DNA from: Halorussus pelagicus | GTDB taxonomy: Archaea > Halobacteriota > Halobacteria > Halobacteriales > Haladaptataceae | NCBI RefSeq assembly: GCF_004087835.1 | Contig: NZ_CP035119.1 | Coordinates: forward strand, 372,001 to 436,000 | Length of the DNA: 64,000 bases | Reading direction: 5' to 3' | Shown: piece after piece, positions 26,949 through 35,931 of the stretch | Layout of the letters: each line of letters starts with the position of its first letter | Numbering within the stretch: the first letter of the stretch is position 1 | Notes under the pieces: model-generated | Database searches by the model: none | The model's input: the letters and a program-made list of their open reading frames with translations, nothing else | What the model was told of the DNA's origin: nothing | Position numbers and translations under genes: made by a program

Positions 26949-27692
26949 TCAGGCTTCGCCGTACACCGGCACCGCCGCGCCGCTGGTAACACCTGCCGCC
27001 TCCGAGCAGAGGACCAGCACCGTCTCGGCGATGTCGGCCGGGACGACCCACTTTTCGTGGTCGGCGTCGGGCATCATCTCGCGGTTCGCGGGCGTGTCGA
27101 TGACGCTCGGCATGACCGCGTTGGCCCGGACCTCGCCCGTCTCCTCCTCGGCGATGCTCTCGGTCAGCAGACGGACGCCCGCCTTCGAAGCCCGGTAAAG
27201 CGCGTCGCCCTCACCGCCTTCGAGTGAGGAGCGTGCGCTGACGCTCACGATTGCGCCCCGTCGGTCGCCGGGCGCATCGTCGCTCGCACTTCCGTCGCCG
27301 CCACGGAGGTGCGGAATAGCGTGCTTGCTGGCGAGAAACGTCGTCTTCAGGTTCACGTCGAACAGGAAGTCGAACGTCTCGGCGTCGGTCTCCGCGATGG
27401 GGGTCCCGCCGCGCCACGTTCCCGCGATATTGGCGAGATAGTCGAGTCCGCCGTGGGTGTCCACGACTTCCGAGACCACGCGCGCTACGTCGTCCTCGTT
27501 CGTGAAGTCGCCCTCGTAGAAGTCGATTCGGTCGCGCTCGGCGTCAAGAGGGGCATCGTCGGGTGCCACTACGTCGGCCGCGGCGACCGTCGCGCCCGCG
27601 TCGGCGAACGCCGTACAGACCGCGCTCCCGAGCGCGCCGCTCGCGCCGGTCACGAGTGCCACATCGTCGGTGAAGTCGAAACTGACGCTCAT
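26949..27692 (-). CDS. Short-chain dehydrogenase/reductase (SDR)
   Basis: A 247-residue classical SDR. The cofactor loop is VTGASGALGSAV, and the NAG-equivalent is ANIAGTWRG. The catalytic Ser/Tyr/Lys set falls in IVSVSARSSLEGG and LYRASKAG, and the C-terminus has ANAVMPSVIDTP. The aspartate/alanine pattern after strand 2 (AAADVV) suggests NAD(H) preference. The substrate is unknown. It is followed by an unrelated exported protein gene on the same strand. Confidence 0.92.
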   Translation of the reverse strand: MSVSFDFTDDVALVTGASGALGSAVCTAFADAGATVAAADVVAPDDAPLDAERDRIDFYEGDFTNEDDVARVVSEVVDTHGGLDYLANIAGTWRGGTPIAETDAETFDFLFDVNLKTTFLASKHAIPHLRGGDGSASDDAPGDRRGAIVSVSARSSLEGGEGDALYRASKAGVRLLTESIAEEETGEVRANAVMPSVIDTPANREMMPDADHEKWVVPADIAETVLVLCSEAAGVTSGAAVPVYGEA

Positions 27693-27767
27693 GCGGAGAC
27701 GAAGAACGACGCGGAACACGATAAAAGGCAGGTGGGTGCGCAGGCGAGCGAACAGCGTCGAAATGTG

Positions 27768-28781
27768 CTACAGAATCACGTCGGCCACGTCGCCGACGCC
27801 CGCGCGGCGGACGACGGCGCGCACCGCGTCCTGCGCTCCGGCGAGGTTGTCCGAGTCGCCGTCGAGGACGAGCAGTTTCGCCGGGCGGCCCTCTTCGATA
27901 ACGCCGCAGTCGAGACCCGCGATTCTCGCGCCGTTTCGCGTCGCCATCCGGAGTACGTCGCGCGCGCTCACGTCGGCCAACTTGGCGGCGAACTCCATCT
28001 CGCGGAACATCGACGGCGAATTGAGCATCACGTTGTCGGTCCCCAGCGCCACCGTGGCCCGGTCAGCCAGTTCCGCGATGGGCGGGACGCCGACGCCGGT
28101 CACGAGATTCGAGCGCGGGCAGACCACGACCGGGACGGAACTGTCGGCCAGTCGGTCGAGGTGGAGCGGTTCGGGGTGGACCATGTGAACCAGAAAGTCG
28201 GGGTCTAAATCGAGCGCGGGGTTGATGTCCGAGGCGTCGCGCTCGCCCGCGTGGATCCCGAAGAGTTTGCCCGCCTCGCTCGTCGCAGTGCGCTCGCGTG
28301 AGAACTCCGCGTCGCGCGCGCCGCTCGCGCCGAACCCATCGGCGGTCTGCATCGCTTCGACGGTCTCGCGGCCCAAGATTACGGGATCGACACCGATACC
28401 CTCGGCGGCCTCGCGGAGCGCGGACACGCCCTCAACACCGCCCTCGCGGAATTCGAGGAACGATGCGGTGCCGGTCGTCCGCATGAACTCGATGGACCGG
28501 CGCATGGCTTGGACTTTCTCCTCGCGCGAAGTGGCGCGCAAGAGTTGGTGCTTGAGACCGTCAGGCGGCGCGACGAGTTCGTCGAGACTCAGGCCGCCTC
28601 CGGCCTCCTTGGCGATGGAGTCGCCGATGTGGGTGTGGGCGTTGACGAACGCCGGGAGGACGATGTGGGAGGATTTGACCGATGCCTGCTCGACGGCGGC
28701 GATTTCACCGTCCTCGACCACGACGCGGCCCTCGATGGGTTCGAAGTCCGGTCCGCGGAGGACGGTCCCCTCGACAATCAT
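27768..28781 (-). CDS. Amidohydrolase family protein (metal-dependent deaminase/hydrolase)
   Basis: A 337-residue TIM-barrel amidohydrolase. It has an N-terminal composite beta domain (RGPDFEPIEGRVVVEDGEI), the metal-binding FVNAHTHIGDS, the second ligand in LFGIHAGERDA, the histidine in LVHMVHPEPLHL, and an aspartate in ALGTDNVMLNSPSMFREM. This set matches the TRZ/ATZ and cytosine-deaminase group. The substrate cannot be read from sequence. The protein is shorter than typical chlorohydrolases (about 420-450 residues). Confidence 0.88.
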   Translation of the reverse strand: MIVEGTVLRGPDFEPIEGRVVVEDGEIAAVEQASVKSSHIVLPAFVNAHTHIGDSIAKEAGGGLSLDELVAPPDGLKHQLLRATSREEKVQAMRRSIEFMRTTGTASFLEFREGGVEGVSALREAAEGIGVDPVILGRETVEAMQTADGFGASGARDAEFSRERTATSEAGKLFGIHAGERDASDINPALDLDPDFLVHMVHPEPLHLDRLADSSVPVVVCPRSNLVTGVGVPPIAELADRATVALGTDNVMLNSPSMFREMEFAAKLADVSARDVLRMATRNGARIAGLDCGVIEEGRPAKLLVLDGDSDNLAGAQDAVRAVVRRAGVGDVADVIL

Positions 28782-28940
28782 GTGCGGTGGATTCTTGCGA
28801 ACGGTCTTGAAGGTCCCTATTCGTTTATGTGGCGGCAGTGGACGCGGTTACTTTCGAAGGCGAGACCGTCCGATAAACTACGGATTTGGTCTCCGACGCT
28901 CCCGCTTGCGCGCCAACGTTCAGCGTCCGGCACGGCGTCA

Positions 28941-30008
28941 TCAGTCGAGTCGGTAGCGCAAGAGCGCGGCGATGCCGCCGAATCCCGCGAGTTGGTCGCC
29001 GGGCGCGAACTCGTTGGAGAACACCGTCACCTCGCCGCCCTTCTGCTCGGTCGTCGTGATGAGTTCGTTCACGTCGAACGCCCACTCGCCGTCCGCGCCG
29101 CGCTCCTCGCGCAGGCGCTCGTCCAGAATCAGGAGGTGTTCGATGGCCCCGAAGTCGGCGGCCTTCTGGACCTGCTCGGCCCCGTAGGCGACCTTCGGTC
29201 CCTCGCCGATGCGCTTGGTGAGTTCGTCGATGAGTTCGGCCTCTTGGGCGATTCGGGTGTCCTTCTGGACCTCCTCGACCGCGCCGCGCTTCAGCACTTC
29301 GTGGACGCCCCGGTCGCCGACCGCGCTGGTGTCTACCGTGGTAATCTTCTCGGTCAGGTCGGGGGCGTTCTCCTCGATGTAGTCGAGCGCGTCCTGCTTG
29401 GTGAATCCCGGCCCGGCGAGGATGATGGCGTCGGTCTCCATCCGCTTCAAGGCGTTCGTCAGTTCCGCGAACAGTTCGTCGCGGCCGCGGGAGAACTCGC
29501 CCTTCCCGGTCGTCCCGGTGAACTCGGCGTACTCGTCGGTGCCGTACTGGGCGACCGTGTGGATGTGGGCCTTCCCCTCCTCGACGGTGACGATGGCCAC
29601 GTCGGCGTTCTCGGTGGCCTCCTCGGCCTCTTCGAGGCGGTCGAGTTGGTCGGGTTTCCAGAACTTCTCGATGGTTATCTCTTTGTTCTCCTCGACGTTG
29701 ACCGTGTGGTGCTGGCCGAGTTGGTCCTCGCGGGAGGCGCTTTCGATGACGCCGCTGATGCGCAGGCGGTTCGAGAACTTGTGGAACTCGGTGTCCTCGA
29801 CGCCGAGCGTGACGTGGAGGTGTTCGCGCTCGCCGCCGGTGTCGCGCATCTGGTCGTCGTTGCGCTGGATGCGTCGGGTCGTGTCGGCGGCCACGAAGTC
29901 GCCGGGTTCGAGGACGTAGGTGAGATGCCAGAGGTCGTCGAGGGTTTCGGGGACGAGCGTGATGCGCTCGCGGCGGCCCTCGGCGGGTTCTCTGCTCGTG
30001 ATTCGCAT
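28941..30008 (-). CDS. pelA: mRNA surveillance protein pelota (Dom34)
   Basis: A 355-residue protein with the three eRF1-like domains. The N-terminal domain holds [20 protein letters not shown] and the [10 protein letters not shown] segment. The central domain carries [19 protein letters not shown]. The C-terminal domain has [20 protein letters not shown]. Pelota enters the empty A site of stalled ribosomes and, with ABCE1, splits them. The gene sits two genes away from rqcH, so this is a ribosome-rescue neighbourhood. Confidence 0.95.
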   Translation of the reverse strand: MRITSREPAEGRRERITLVPETLDDLWHLTYVLEPGDFVAADTTRRIQRNDDQMRDTGGEREHLHVTLGVEDTEFHKFSNRLRISGVIESASREDQLGQHHTVNVEENKEITIEKFWKPDQLDRLEEAEEATENADVAIVTVEEGKAHIHTVAQYGTDEYAEFTGTTGKGEFSRGRDELFAELTNALKRMETDAIILAGPGFTKQDALDYIEENAPDLTEKITTVDTSAVGDRGVHEVLKRGAVEEVQKDTRIAQEAELIDELTKRIGEGPKVAYGAEQVQKAADFGAIEHLLILDERLREERGADGEWAFDVNELITTTEQKGGEVTVFSNEFAPGDQLAGFGGIAALLRYRLD

Positions 30009-30135
30009 GTGTCAACGTCGTTCGCCGGGCGATAAGTCACCTGCGGTCGTCTCCGGCGGTCGGCGTCCCGAGCGGCCCGAGAGGCACGACGACCGACTCC
30101 GGCCACACTCTCGGCGGCCCCTCCCGGCGGCCGCG

Positions 30136-30819
30136 TCAGGCGACTCCACGCCCCGCCAATCGGACCACGAACACGAGGGCGTAAAATCCGCCAGCGAGCG
30201 CCGCCACCTCGCCCGGTCGCCCGAGCGCGGCCAGCATCCCGAGGACGGCGATGGCGACGGCGGCCGCGACGAGCGCCGCGACCCATCCGACGAAGTAGCC
30301 GCCGCTCCGGGCGCTCCGGAACAGGCGGCCGCGGTCAAGCGCCGCCCCGAGTTTGCCGGTCCGGGCGACTCCGGCCAGCGCCGCGGGCAGGAGGTAGGCG
30401 AACCCCAGCGAGACGAAGAGCGCGACCGTGCCCGCGCCGAAGACGACCACCGTCGTTCCGAGCGAGTCGGGTCGTCCGCCCGCGCTCGCCCCGCCGACCG
30501 TGAGCGCGAGCGCACCCGCGGGAACGACGAGGTAGCCGCCAGCGACGACCAGCGCCCGGAGACCGTCGGCCGCGAGCGCACGGCTGTTCCGGAACTCGGG
30601 CGGCGCGTCCTTGGCCGCCGCGGTCCCGTTGGGCGATTCGACGGTCGCCCGGAGGACCGACTGGGCGTATCCGACCAGAAGGACGGCTGGAACGACGGCG
30701 AACACCGCGAGGACGCCAAGTCGCGCGAGGAGACCGACCGCGACGGCGAGAATCGCGCCGACGAGCAGGGCCTCCTCGCCGTCGCCCCGAACCGGGTACG
30801 TGAGCGCCTCGCGGAACAT
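30136..30819 (-). CDS. DUF4013-like membrane protein
   Basis: A 227-residue protein starting MFREALTYPVRGDGEEALLVGAI, the typical opening of haloarchaeal DUF4013 proteins (Tyr-Pro followed by a membrane helix). It has about five or six hydrophobic segments, and the segment VLLVGYAQSVLRATVESPNGT fits the family. It lies between pelota and rqcH on the same strand, but no link to ribosome rescue is known. Confidence 0.75.
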   Translation of the reverse strand: MFREALTYPVRGDGEEALLVGAILAVAVGLLARLGVLAVFAVVPAVLLVGYAQSVLRATVESPNGTAAAKDAPPEFRNSRALAADGLRALVVAGGYLVVPAGALALTVGGASAGGRPDSLGTTVVVFGAGTVALFVSLGFAYLLPAALAGVARTGKLGAALDRGRLFRSARSGGYFVGWVAALVAAAVAIAVLGMLAALGRPGEVAALAGGFYALVFVVRLAGRGVA

Positions 30820-30909
30820 GCACGGAACTTCGAACGCGGGAAGTTAGGTCTGACTACTCGGCCGCGAAGGGGTCGGGCCGACGAACCCTGAACGGTACGT
30901 GAGCGCCGA

Positions 30910-33018
30910 CTACTCCTCCTGCATCCGACTCCCGCCCGGCGGCAGGAACTCCTGAATCAGGTCCGCGCTGGCCACCTTCCGGACGAACGAGGTGTCTTCG
31001 AACCGCTCGCGGAACGTCCGATAGATGCGCGTGGCGATGTCGTTCTGGGCGTAGCGGCCGGGTTCGACTTCGACGTGGGTCTCGACCCGCGGAACGACGG
31101 CCTCCGGCGGGCCGCCGAGGACGCGGGTGTGGGGTTCGCAGGAAATTCCGACGGCGACGCCGACCGGTACGTCGCGGAAGTAGGTGCGGTCGCCGCGGAT
31201 AGCGAACCCACCCTTTTCGAGGTATTCGCCGCTCTCGGGCGTCTTGCTCACTTGGTCGGGCGTGACCATGTAGGCGTCCCCGGCGAATCGACTGTCCTTC
31301 CAGACCGACGAGTACGACACTGCGAACTGGGCGGCCTCCTGCTTGCTGGCGTCGGGCACGTCCACGTCGCGGGAGGGTTCGCTCGGGTCCGAGGTCTTGA
31401 GAATCGTCACGGGACCGCCGTGGGCCTGCGCGTGGAAGAACAGGTCGTTGCCGTCCATGTATTTCTGGACGAGTTCTTCGTTCTGGTCGGCGTTGCGCCC
31501 GCCGATGACGAGGAAGCCATTGCTGGTCCGGAACCACCGGAATCGCTCGTACCACTGCTCCTGCTTGCGGACCGGAATCGACGGCTCCGAGAGCCAGTCT
31601 ACGTCTTCGCTCTCGTCGTCACCGTCCTCGTCGTCGGTCTCGTCGGGTTGGGCCTCCCACTCTTCCTTGCGCTGTTGGACTTCCGCCAAGTCCTCGCGGG
31701 TGTCCTCGATGGCGGCCTGCGCGCCCTCCTTCTTGCCCTCGATGCGCTTGGCCTCGGTGTAGAGTCGGTCGGCGTTCTTCTCGACACCCATCTCGGCGTC
31801 GAGGGGAACGTCGATGCCGTCGAGTTCGACCGTGACCATGCCGTTTTCGGGAGTGACGCCTCGCACGGCCTCGGCGGCCTCGATGCCCTGCTCGGCACCC
31901 TCCTCGAACCGAGCCTCTATCTCCTCCCACGAGGTGCCCTCGTCCAGCGCGTTCCGGACCGTGGTGAGGATGTCGTCGGCGAGACCGTAGTGACCGTAGA
32001 GGCGTTCGGCCTTCTCGCGGACCTCCTCGGCCTCCTTTTCGAATCCCTCGATGGCCTGCTCTTGCTGTTCGATGATGCGTTTCTGTTTCTCGATTTCGGC
32101 TTCGAAGTCGGGGCGCTGGTCGCTTGCGGACTGCTCGGCCTCGGTCTGGCCCTCGGGGACGAGGTTGGCGAAGTAGTAATCGACCGCCTCGTTGAACGTG
32201 TCGAACGCCTCGCTTTCGAGGTCGTCGTACTCCTGCAGGGGCATCGGCGTCACGTCAACTAACACGTCGTCCTTGCTGTAGACGCGGGGGTCGAACTCCC
32301 CGGAGTGGACGGGGTCGGCAAGGCGCTCGATGGCGTCGAAGATGGCCTCGTAATCGTCCGCGTCGGCGTCCCCGATGTCCGTGCCCTTCTCGACGCCAGC
32401 GCGCGTACAGATTTCCTCGGCGTAGAGACCACCGAAGTTGAGTTGCGTGGCGAGGGTGCGCACGAGGTCGGTGTCCGAATCCTCCATGTGAGCCGCAAGG
32501 GTCTCGTAATCGACATCGAGAGGGTTGACCCGCTCGTCGGGGAACTCGTACTGGCTCCCCGGCGCGACGGTTCGGGACTTGAGCCGCACCGTGTCGAGTG
32601 AGTCAACGACCTCGTTGTTCTCGTCCAGCACCGCGACGTTCCCCTGTCCGAACAGTTCCGCGACGATGGTGGTGTCCTCGTCGCCGCGCTCGAAGTGGAA
32701 CTGGAGGATGCGGTCGAAGCCGTACTGTTCGACGCCCGCGAAGTCCGCGCCCGACAGTCGATTTCGAAGCATCATGGCGAAGTTCGGCGGCCGACCCGGC
32801 GCGTCGGGGACGTTCTCCGGGTCCGAGACGTGCGCCCGCTTGGTCTCGCCGACTTCCACGATGAGTTCGACCCGACCGCGGTCGAAGTCCCGCATCTTGA
32901 GCCGCAGGAGGTCGTCGTCGTAGAGGTAGGCCTTGTCGAGTTTTGCGCCCTCGTAGGTACCGAGTTCGGCCACGACGGCCGCGAGGTCGATACTCGACAG
33001 TTCCCGCTTCTGGTCCAT
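30910..33018 (-). CDS. rqcH: Ribosome rescue protein RqcH (NFACT family)
   Basis: A 702-residue NFACT protein. The N-terminal domain begins MDQKRELSSIDLAAVVAEL and contains the hairpin-like GRPPNFAMMLRNRLSGA. Helical and coiled-coil regions follow (about residues 300-370 and 420-460). The NFACT-R domain starts at WYERFRWFRTSNGFLVIGGRNADQNE, with KYMDGNDLFFHAQAHGGPVTIL. RqcH binds the obstructed large subunit and recruits tRNA to add C-terminal tails to stalled chains. An acidic linker (ETDDEDGDDESEDVD) precedes NFACT-R. Confidence 0.95.
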   Translation of the reverse strand: MDQKRELSSIDLAAVVAELGTYEGAKLDKAYLYDDDLLRLKMRDFDRGRVELIVEVGETKRAHVSDPENVPDAPGRPPNFAMMLRNRLSGADFAGVEQYGFDRILQFHFERGDEDTTIVAELFGQGNVAVLDENNEVVDSLDTVRLKSRTVAPGSQYEFPDERVNPLDVDYETLAAHMEDSDTDLVRTLATQLNFGGLYAEEICTRAGVEKGTDIGDADADDYEAIFDAIERLADPVHSGEFDPRVYSKDDVLVDVTPMPLQEYDDLESEAFDTFNEAVDYYFANLVPEGQTEAEQSASDQRPDFEAEIEKQKRIIEQQEQAIEGFEKEAEEVREKAERLYGHYGLADDILTTVRNALDEGTSWEEIEARFEEGAEQGIEAAEAVRGVTPENGMVTVELDGIDVPLDAEMGVEKNADRLYTEAKRIEGKKEGAQAAIEDTREDLAEVQQRKEEWEAQPDETDDEDGDDESEDVDWLSEPSIPVRKQEQWYERFRWFRTSNGFLVIGGRNADQNEELVQKYMDGNDLFFHAQAHGGPVTILKTSDPSEPSRDVDVPDASKQEAAQFAVSYSSVWKDSRFAGDAYMVTPDQVSKTPESGEYLEKGGFAIRGDRTYFRDVPVGVAVGISCEPHTRVLGGPPEAVVPRVETHVEVEPGRYAQNDIATRIYRTFRERFEDTSFVRKVASADLIQEFLPPGGSRMQEE

Positions 33019-33206
33019 GCCTATTCGTTTTCTACCGGCGCGGAAAGGCGTATCGCTACCCGGTCGGGCGGCGCGTCGAGCCGCACGGACGGAGTCGCCC
33101 CGATGGGACCTGACAGTTTTGGATAATTAGTGAATGAAGATGGATATTCAGCTTAACAGAGAATTTATAGTCCGATGCCGTGTATAGAGTTGAACGAAGG
33201 GAGTTT

Positions 33207-33980
33207 ATGCGAGATTTCATTCAAAGCCGGAAGTCTGCTAACCGGGAACTCATCGCGGTGAACGCCGACACCGACGACGAGCGGGTCGCGGAGATTCGGC
33301 GGTACTTCGAGCGCTATGACGTCGCGCTCTCGTCGTTCCGAGACGAGACGCTTCCCGACCGATTTCTCCTGCTCACCGAGGGCGAGCGATGCCTCGCAGC
33401 CATCGACGTGGACACGCTCTACGACTACCTCATCGAGACGCTCAACTCTGGGTCGTTCGCCCACCGCTCGGCGGACGACCCGGAACTCTTCCACGCGATT
33501 CAGGCGTTCCTGACCAACCTCGACGGTACCGTCTACACTGTCGAGCGCGAGGGCAAGATTCCGCTCGTCGGAATCTCCCGCGTCATCGAGCAACGGGCGG
33601 GCCGCACGAAGGGGGGTACCATCCACACCGGCGTCCAGCGGCTCTCGCGGCTCCGCGACGAGCGCGAGACCTGGGAGACCTACGTCCGCCTCGCCGACCG
33701 CGGGACCGACGTGAACCTCTACGGCGTCCCCGACTGGCGGCCACCGGCGACCGACTCGATGACCGTGTTCGCCGACGAGGACGGCGGCACCGTCGGGGAC
33801 CTCTGGTTCGTCGTCTCCCAGGGCGAGGACTCGGACGCCGCCAGCGCGCTCGTCGCCCAGGAGGTCGAAGCCGAGACCTACACCGGATTCTGGACGTTCG
33901 ACCCGGAGTACGTCGGCGAAATCGCCGCCTACGTCGAGAACGAACTCCGACCCGACCTCACCCGACTCCGCGACGAGTGA
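33207..33980 (+). CDS. DICT sensory domain-like protein
   Basis: A 257-residue protein starting MRDFIQSRKSANRELIAVNAD after a GAAGGGAG ribosome-binding site. It is soluble and acidic, with LLLTEGERCLAAIDVDTLYDYL, VGISRVIEQRAGR, TVFADEDGGTVGDLWFVVSQ and TGFWTFDPEYVGEIAAYVE. The order resembles haloarchaeal DICT-domain sensors, which combine a DICT module with a ligand-sensing fold. No DNA-binding or catalytic domain is attached. The family name is a tentative recognition. Confidence 0.7.
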   Translation: MRDFIQSRKSANRELIAVNADTDDERVAEIRRYFERYDVALSSFRDETLPDRFLLLTEGERCLAAIDVDTLYDYLIETLNSGSFAHRSADDPELFHAIQAFLTNLDGTVYTVEREGKIPLVGISRVIEQRAGRTKGGTIHTGVQRLSRLRDERETWETYVRLADRGTDVNLYGVPDWRPPATDSMTVFADEDGGTVGDLWFVVSQGEDSDAASALVAQEVEAETYTGFWTFDPEYVGEIAAYVENELRPDLTRLRDE

Positions 33981-34002
33981 CGCCGAGCGCGAGAGCGGGG
34001 CA

Positions 34003-34473
34003 TCAGATTTCCAGTTCCATCCCGTCGCGCCCGAACTCCAGATTCAGCCCCTCGTACTCGTCGGCCAGTTCGGCGTACTCCTCGGGCCGTCGCCGGTAAA
34101 TCTCCTCGATTTCTGTGAGGACGGTGCGGTCGGGGCGACGGTTCGGACCTGTTCGAGCGTCTGGTCGAAGGTGGTCTGGTGGTCGCGCTCCTCGGCCCAC
34201 AGTTCGTCGCTCAGGATGGGGTGGCCGTCGGGCGTCTCCCGGAACATGCCACACTCCTTGACCCACAGGTCGCGGTCGTCGGGCACCTTGTCGAGGTCCG
34301 GAAACGTCGTCTCGTCGGGAGAGACGAGCGCCATCGTCTCGCCATCGGCCAGAAACTCGAACTCGGCGTAGCCGCGGTCGTCGTACTGGGCCTCGATGTC
34401 GAGCGAGTCGGCGATGCGGTCGTAGGTCCACCTCGCGGGCGGGTTCGCAGACGCGACAGTCGCAGGTCGGCAT
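34003..34473 (-). pseudogene. Frameshifted gene for a haloarchaeal protein of unknown function
   Basis: The intact protein can be read only by changing frame twice. The start MPTCDCRVCEPARE is in one frame. About 300 bases (about 34135-34435) read sensibly in a second frame, including WTYDRIADSLDIEAQYDDRG and MALVSPDETTFPDLDKV. The end TVLTEIEEIYRRRPEEYAEL is back in the first. The first break is cured by removing one G in GAGGTGG. The second is cured by removing a 17-base insertion flanked by ACCGTC repeats. Net change is 18 bases, so the outer ORF stays open with an arginine-rich nonsense middle. It could be a decayed gene or an assembly error. Confidence 0.7.
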
Positions 34474-34587
34474 CGGGTCTGGGAGTCGCCGCCCGAGCCT
34501 GAGAGGGAGAGGTTCAGGCGCTCGCTACCTCGTCCGCCGGTAAAGGGTCACTGGCAGGGCGAGCGACGGCGCTCGCCAGAGTCGGGG

Positions 34588-35217
34588 CTACTCCGAGACG
34601 AACAACTGCTCTCGTATTGTTCTGGCGACGCCGGTGAGGTGGACCTGCCCGAAGAACGCGACCACCAGCGCGCCCAGCGAGTTGTACATCAGGTCCCGAA
34701 TGGTGTCGTCGAGACCGTGCTGGGCCAGCGGCATGGTGAGACCGGTCTCGGCGGCCACCGCGTCGAGTCCGAACTCGAACAGTTCCCAGACCACGCCGAA
34801 CGACAGCACGACCACGAGGATGTAGACGAACGCGAACTGGGACGGAATGTTGATGTCGTCGCTGTGAAGGTCCATCGCGCGGGCGGTGATGTATCCGGCC
34901 GCCGCGGCCAACGACGCCGAGAACGCGTGGGTCAGATGGTCCCACCACACGATTTGTGCGTACAAGCCTGCGGACCCGAGCGTGTGGAGGAAGACGGCGG
35001 TCGTAATCCAGAGGCCGAGCCACGGGTCCAGCGGAATCTCGTAGTTGCGTTCGAGCATCGCCGGGAGCGTCGTTATCAGGAGCGCGATGCTCCCGTTAAC
35101 GATGGCTTTCGGCTGACCGGCGACGACGCCGGAGGCGACGACGCCGAGCAACACCACCTGCATCGCTCGCGTGATGCGGCGCTGGTTCGCCGTCGAGGGG
35201 CGCGGGAGTACCGTCAT
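34588..35217 (-). CDS. Polytopic membrane protein (DUF2238/YjdF-like)
   Basis: A 209-residue protein with about six membrane helices. The start MTVLPRPSTANQRRITRAM is chosen because it overlaps the stop of the upstream gene by four bases (ATGA) and the much longer open frame upstream is arginine-rich shadow sequence. The segments WWDHLTHAFSASLAAAAGY and WELFEFGLDAVA followed by DLMYNSLGALVVA match YjdF/DUF2238-type membrane proteins. Function is unknown. It is co-transcribed with the membrane protein at 35214-35834. Confidence 0.78.
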   Translation of the reverse strand: MTVLPRPSTANQRRITRAMQVVLLGVVASGVVAGQPKAIVNGSIALLITTLPAMLERNYEIPLDPWLGLWITTAVFLHTLGSAGLYAQIVWWDHLTHAFSASLAAAAGYITARAMDLHSDDINIPSQFAFVYILVVVLSFGVVWELFEFGLDAVAAETGLTMPLAQHGLDDTIRDLMYNSLGALVVAFFGQVHLTGVARTIREQLFVSE

Positions 35218-35834
35218 CGGCGAAACACCCAGTTGATGGCTCGCCAAAGCTGGCGGTCGCGTCGCCTGAAGTACGCGTCGAAGAGGAGTCCGGCCGCGAA
35301 TCCGGCCACCGTCACCCAGACGAACTCGGTCATCAGCGCATCGTTCGTCGAGAGGTACGACGTGCCGAACATGCGGTCGAAGTTCCACCGAACGATGGAC
35401 CACGCCGCGACCGACGCCAGCGTCGTCATGACGACGAACGCGACGGCGAACCAATGGGTCACCGACAGCGAGGTGAACATGTGGAGTTCGACGGTTACGA
35501 CCAGCGCGAGTCCGGCGACCGAGAGGTAGTACGCGAACAGGCCGAGTTCGCCCCCAGACAGGCCCCGGACGAGAATCGGCAGGAGCGCCACCGCGAGCAA
35601 CTCCCACGGCAACATCACGCGCCAGTCGCGGTGTGCGACCGGCGGAACGAGGACGACGACGCCCGCCGCGGCGACGAAGGTCAACCACTGGCGGTCGAAC
35701 TCCAGCACGCTCTCGACGAACACCAGCGCGAGGACGCCGACGAACAACCACGAGAGGGCGGCGTTCGTTCGACCGCTCCGAAACAGTCGTTCGAGGATGT
35801 CCTCGGACTCGTTCGGCCGGGGGGCGTCGGTCAT
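35214..35834 (-). CDS. Polytopic membrane protein of unknown function
   Basis: A 206-residue protein with about six hydrophobic segments (LSWLFVGVLALVFVESVL, WLTFVAAAGVVVLVPPVA, LPWELLAVALLPILVRGL and others) and a short acidic N-terminus. It is translationally coupled to the YjdF-like gene through a four-base overlap, so the two probably form a membrane pair. Its own internal order (PW-L-L helix, then W-A-F helix) hints that it is a distant paralogue of its partner. Confidence 0.75.
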   Translation of the reverse strand: MTDAPRPNESEDILERLFRSGRTNAALSWLFVGVLALVFVESVLEFDRQWLTFVAAAGVVVLVPPVAHRDWRVMLPWELLAVALLPILVRGLSGGELGLFAYYLSVAGLALVVTVELHMFTSLSVTHWFAVAFVVMTTLASVAAWSIVRWNFDRMFGTSYLSTNDALMTEFVWVTVAGFAAGLLFDAYFRRRDRQLWRAINWVFRR

Positions 35835-35931
35835 CTCGTAATCACGTCTCTACGAGCGACTACGACGCAGGCGAGGTATAAAGTCGCCGATACTCGGAGT
35901 TCAAGCGACCAGAAATCGCTGTTCGCCGCGT

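Noticed and set aside
28825-30015. 396-codon minus-strand open frame overlapping pelA in another frame
   Set aside because: Arginine/histidine-rich nonsense. The pelota frame has the correct motifs.
34588-35751. Long minus-strand 387-codon frame with the N-terminal part extended
   Set aside because: The first ~178 residues are arginine-rich shadow of the membrane-protein gene at 35214-35834. Only the last 209 residues are real.
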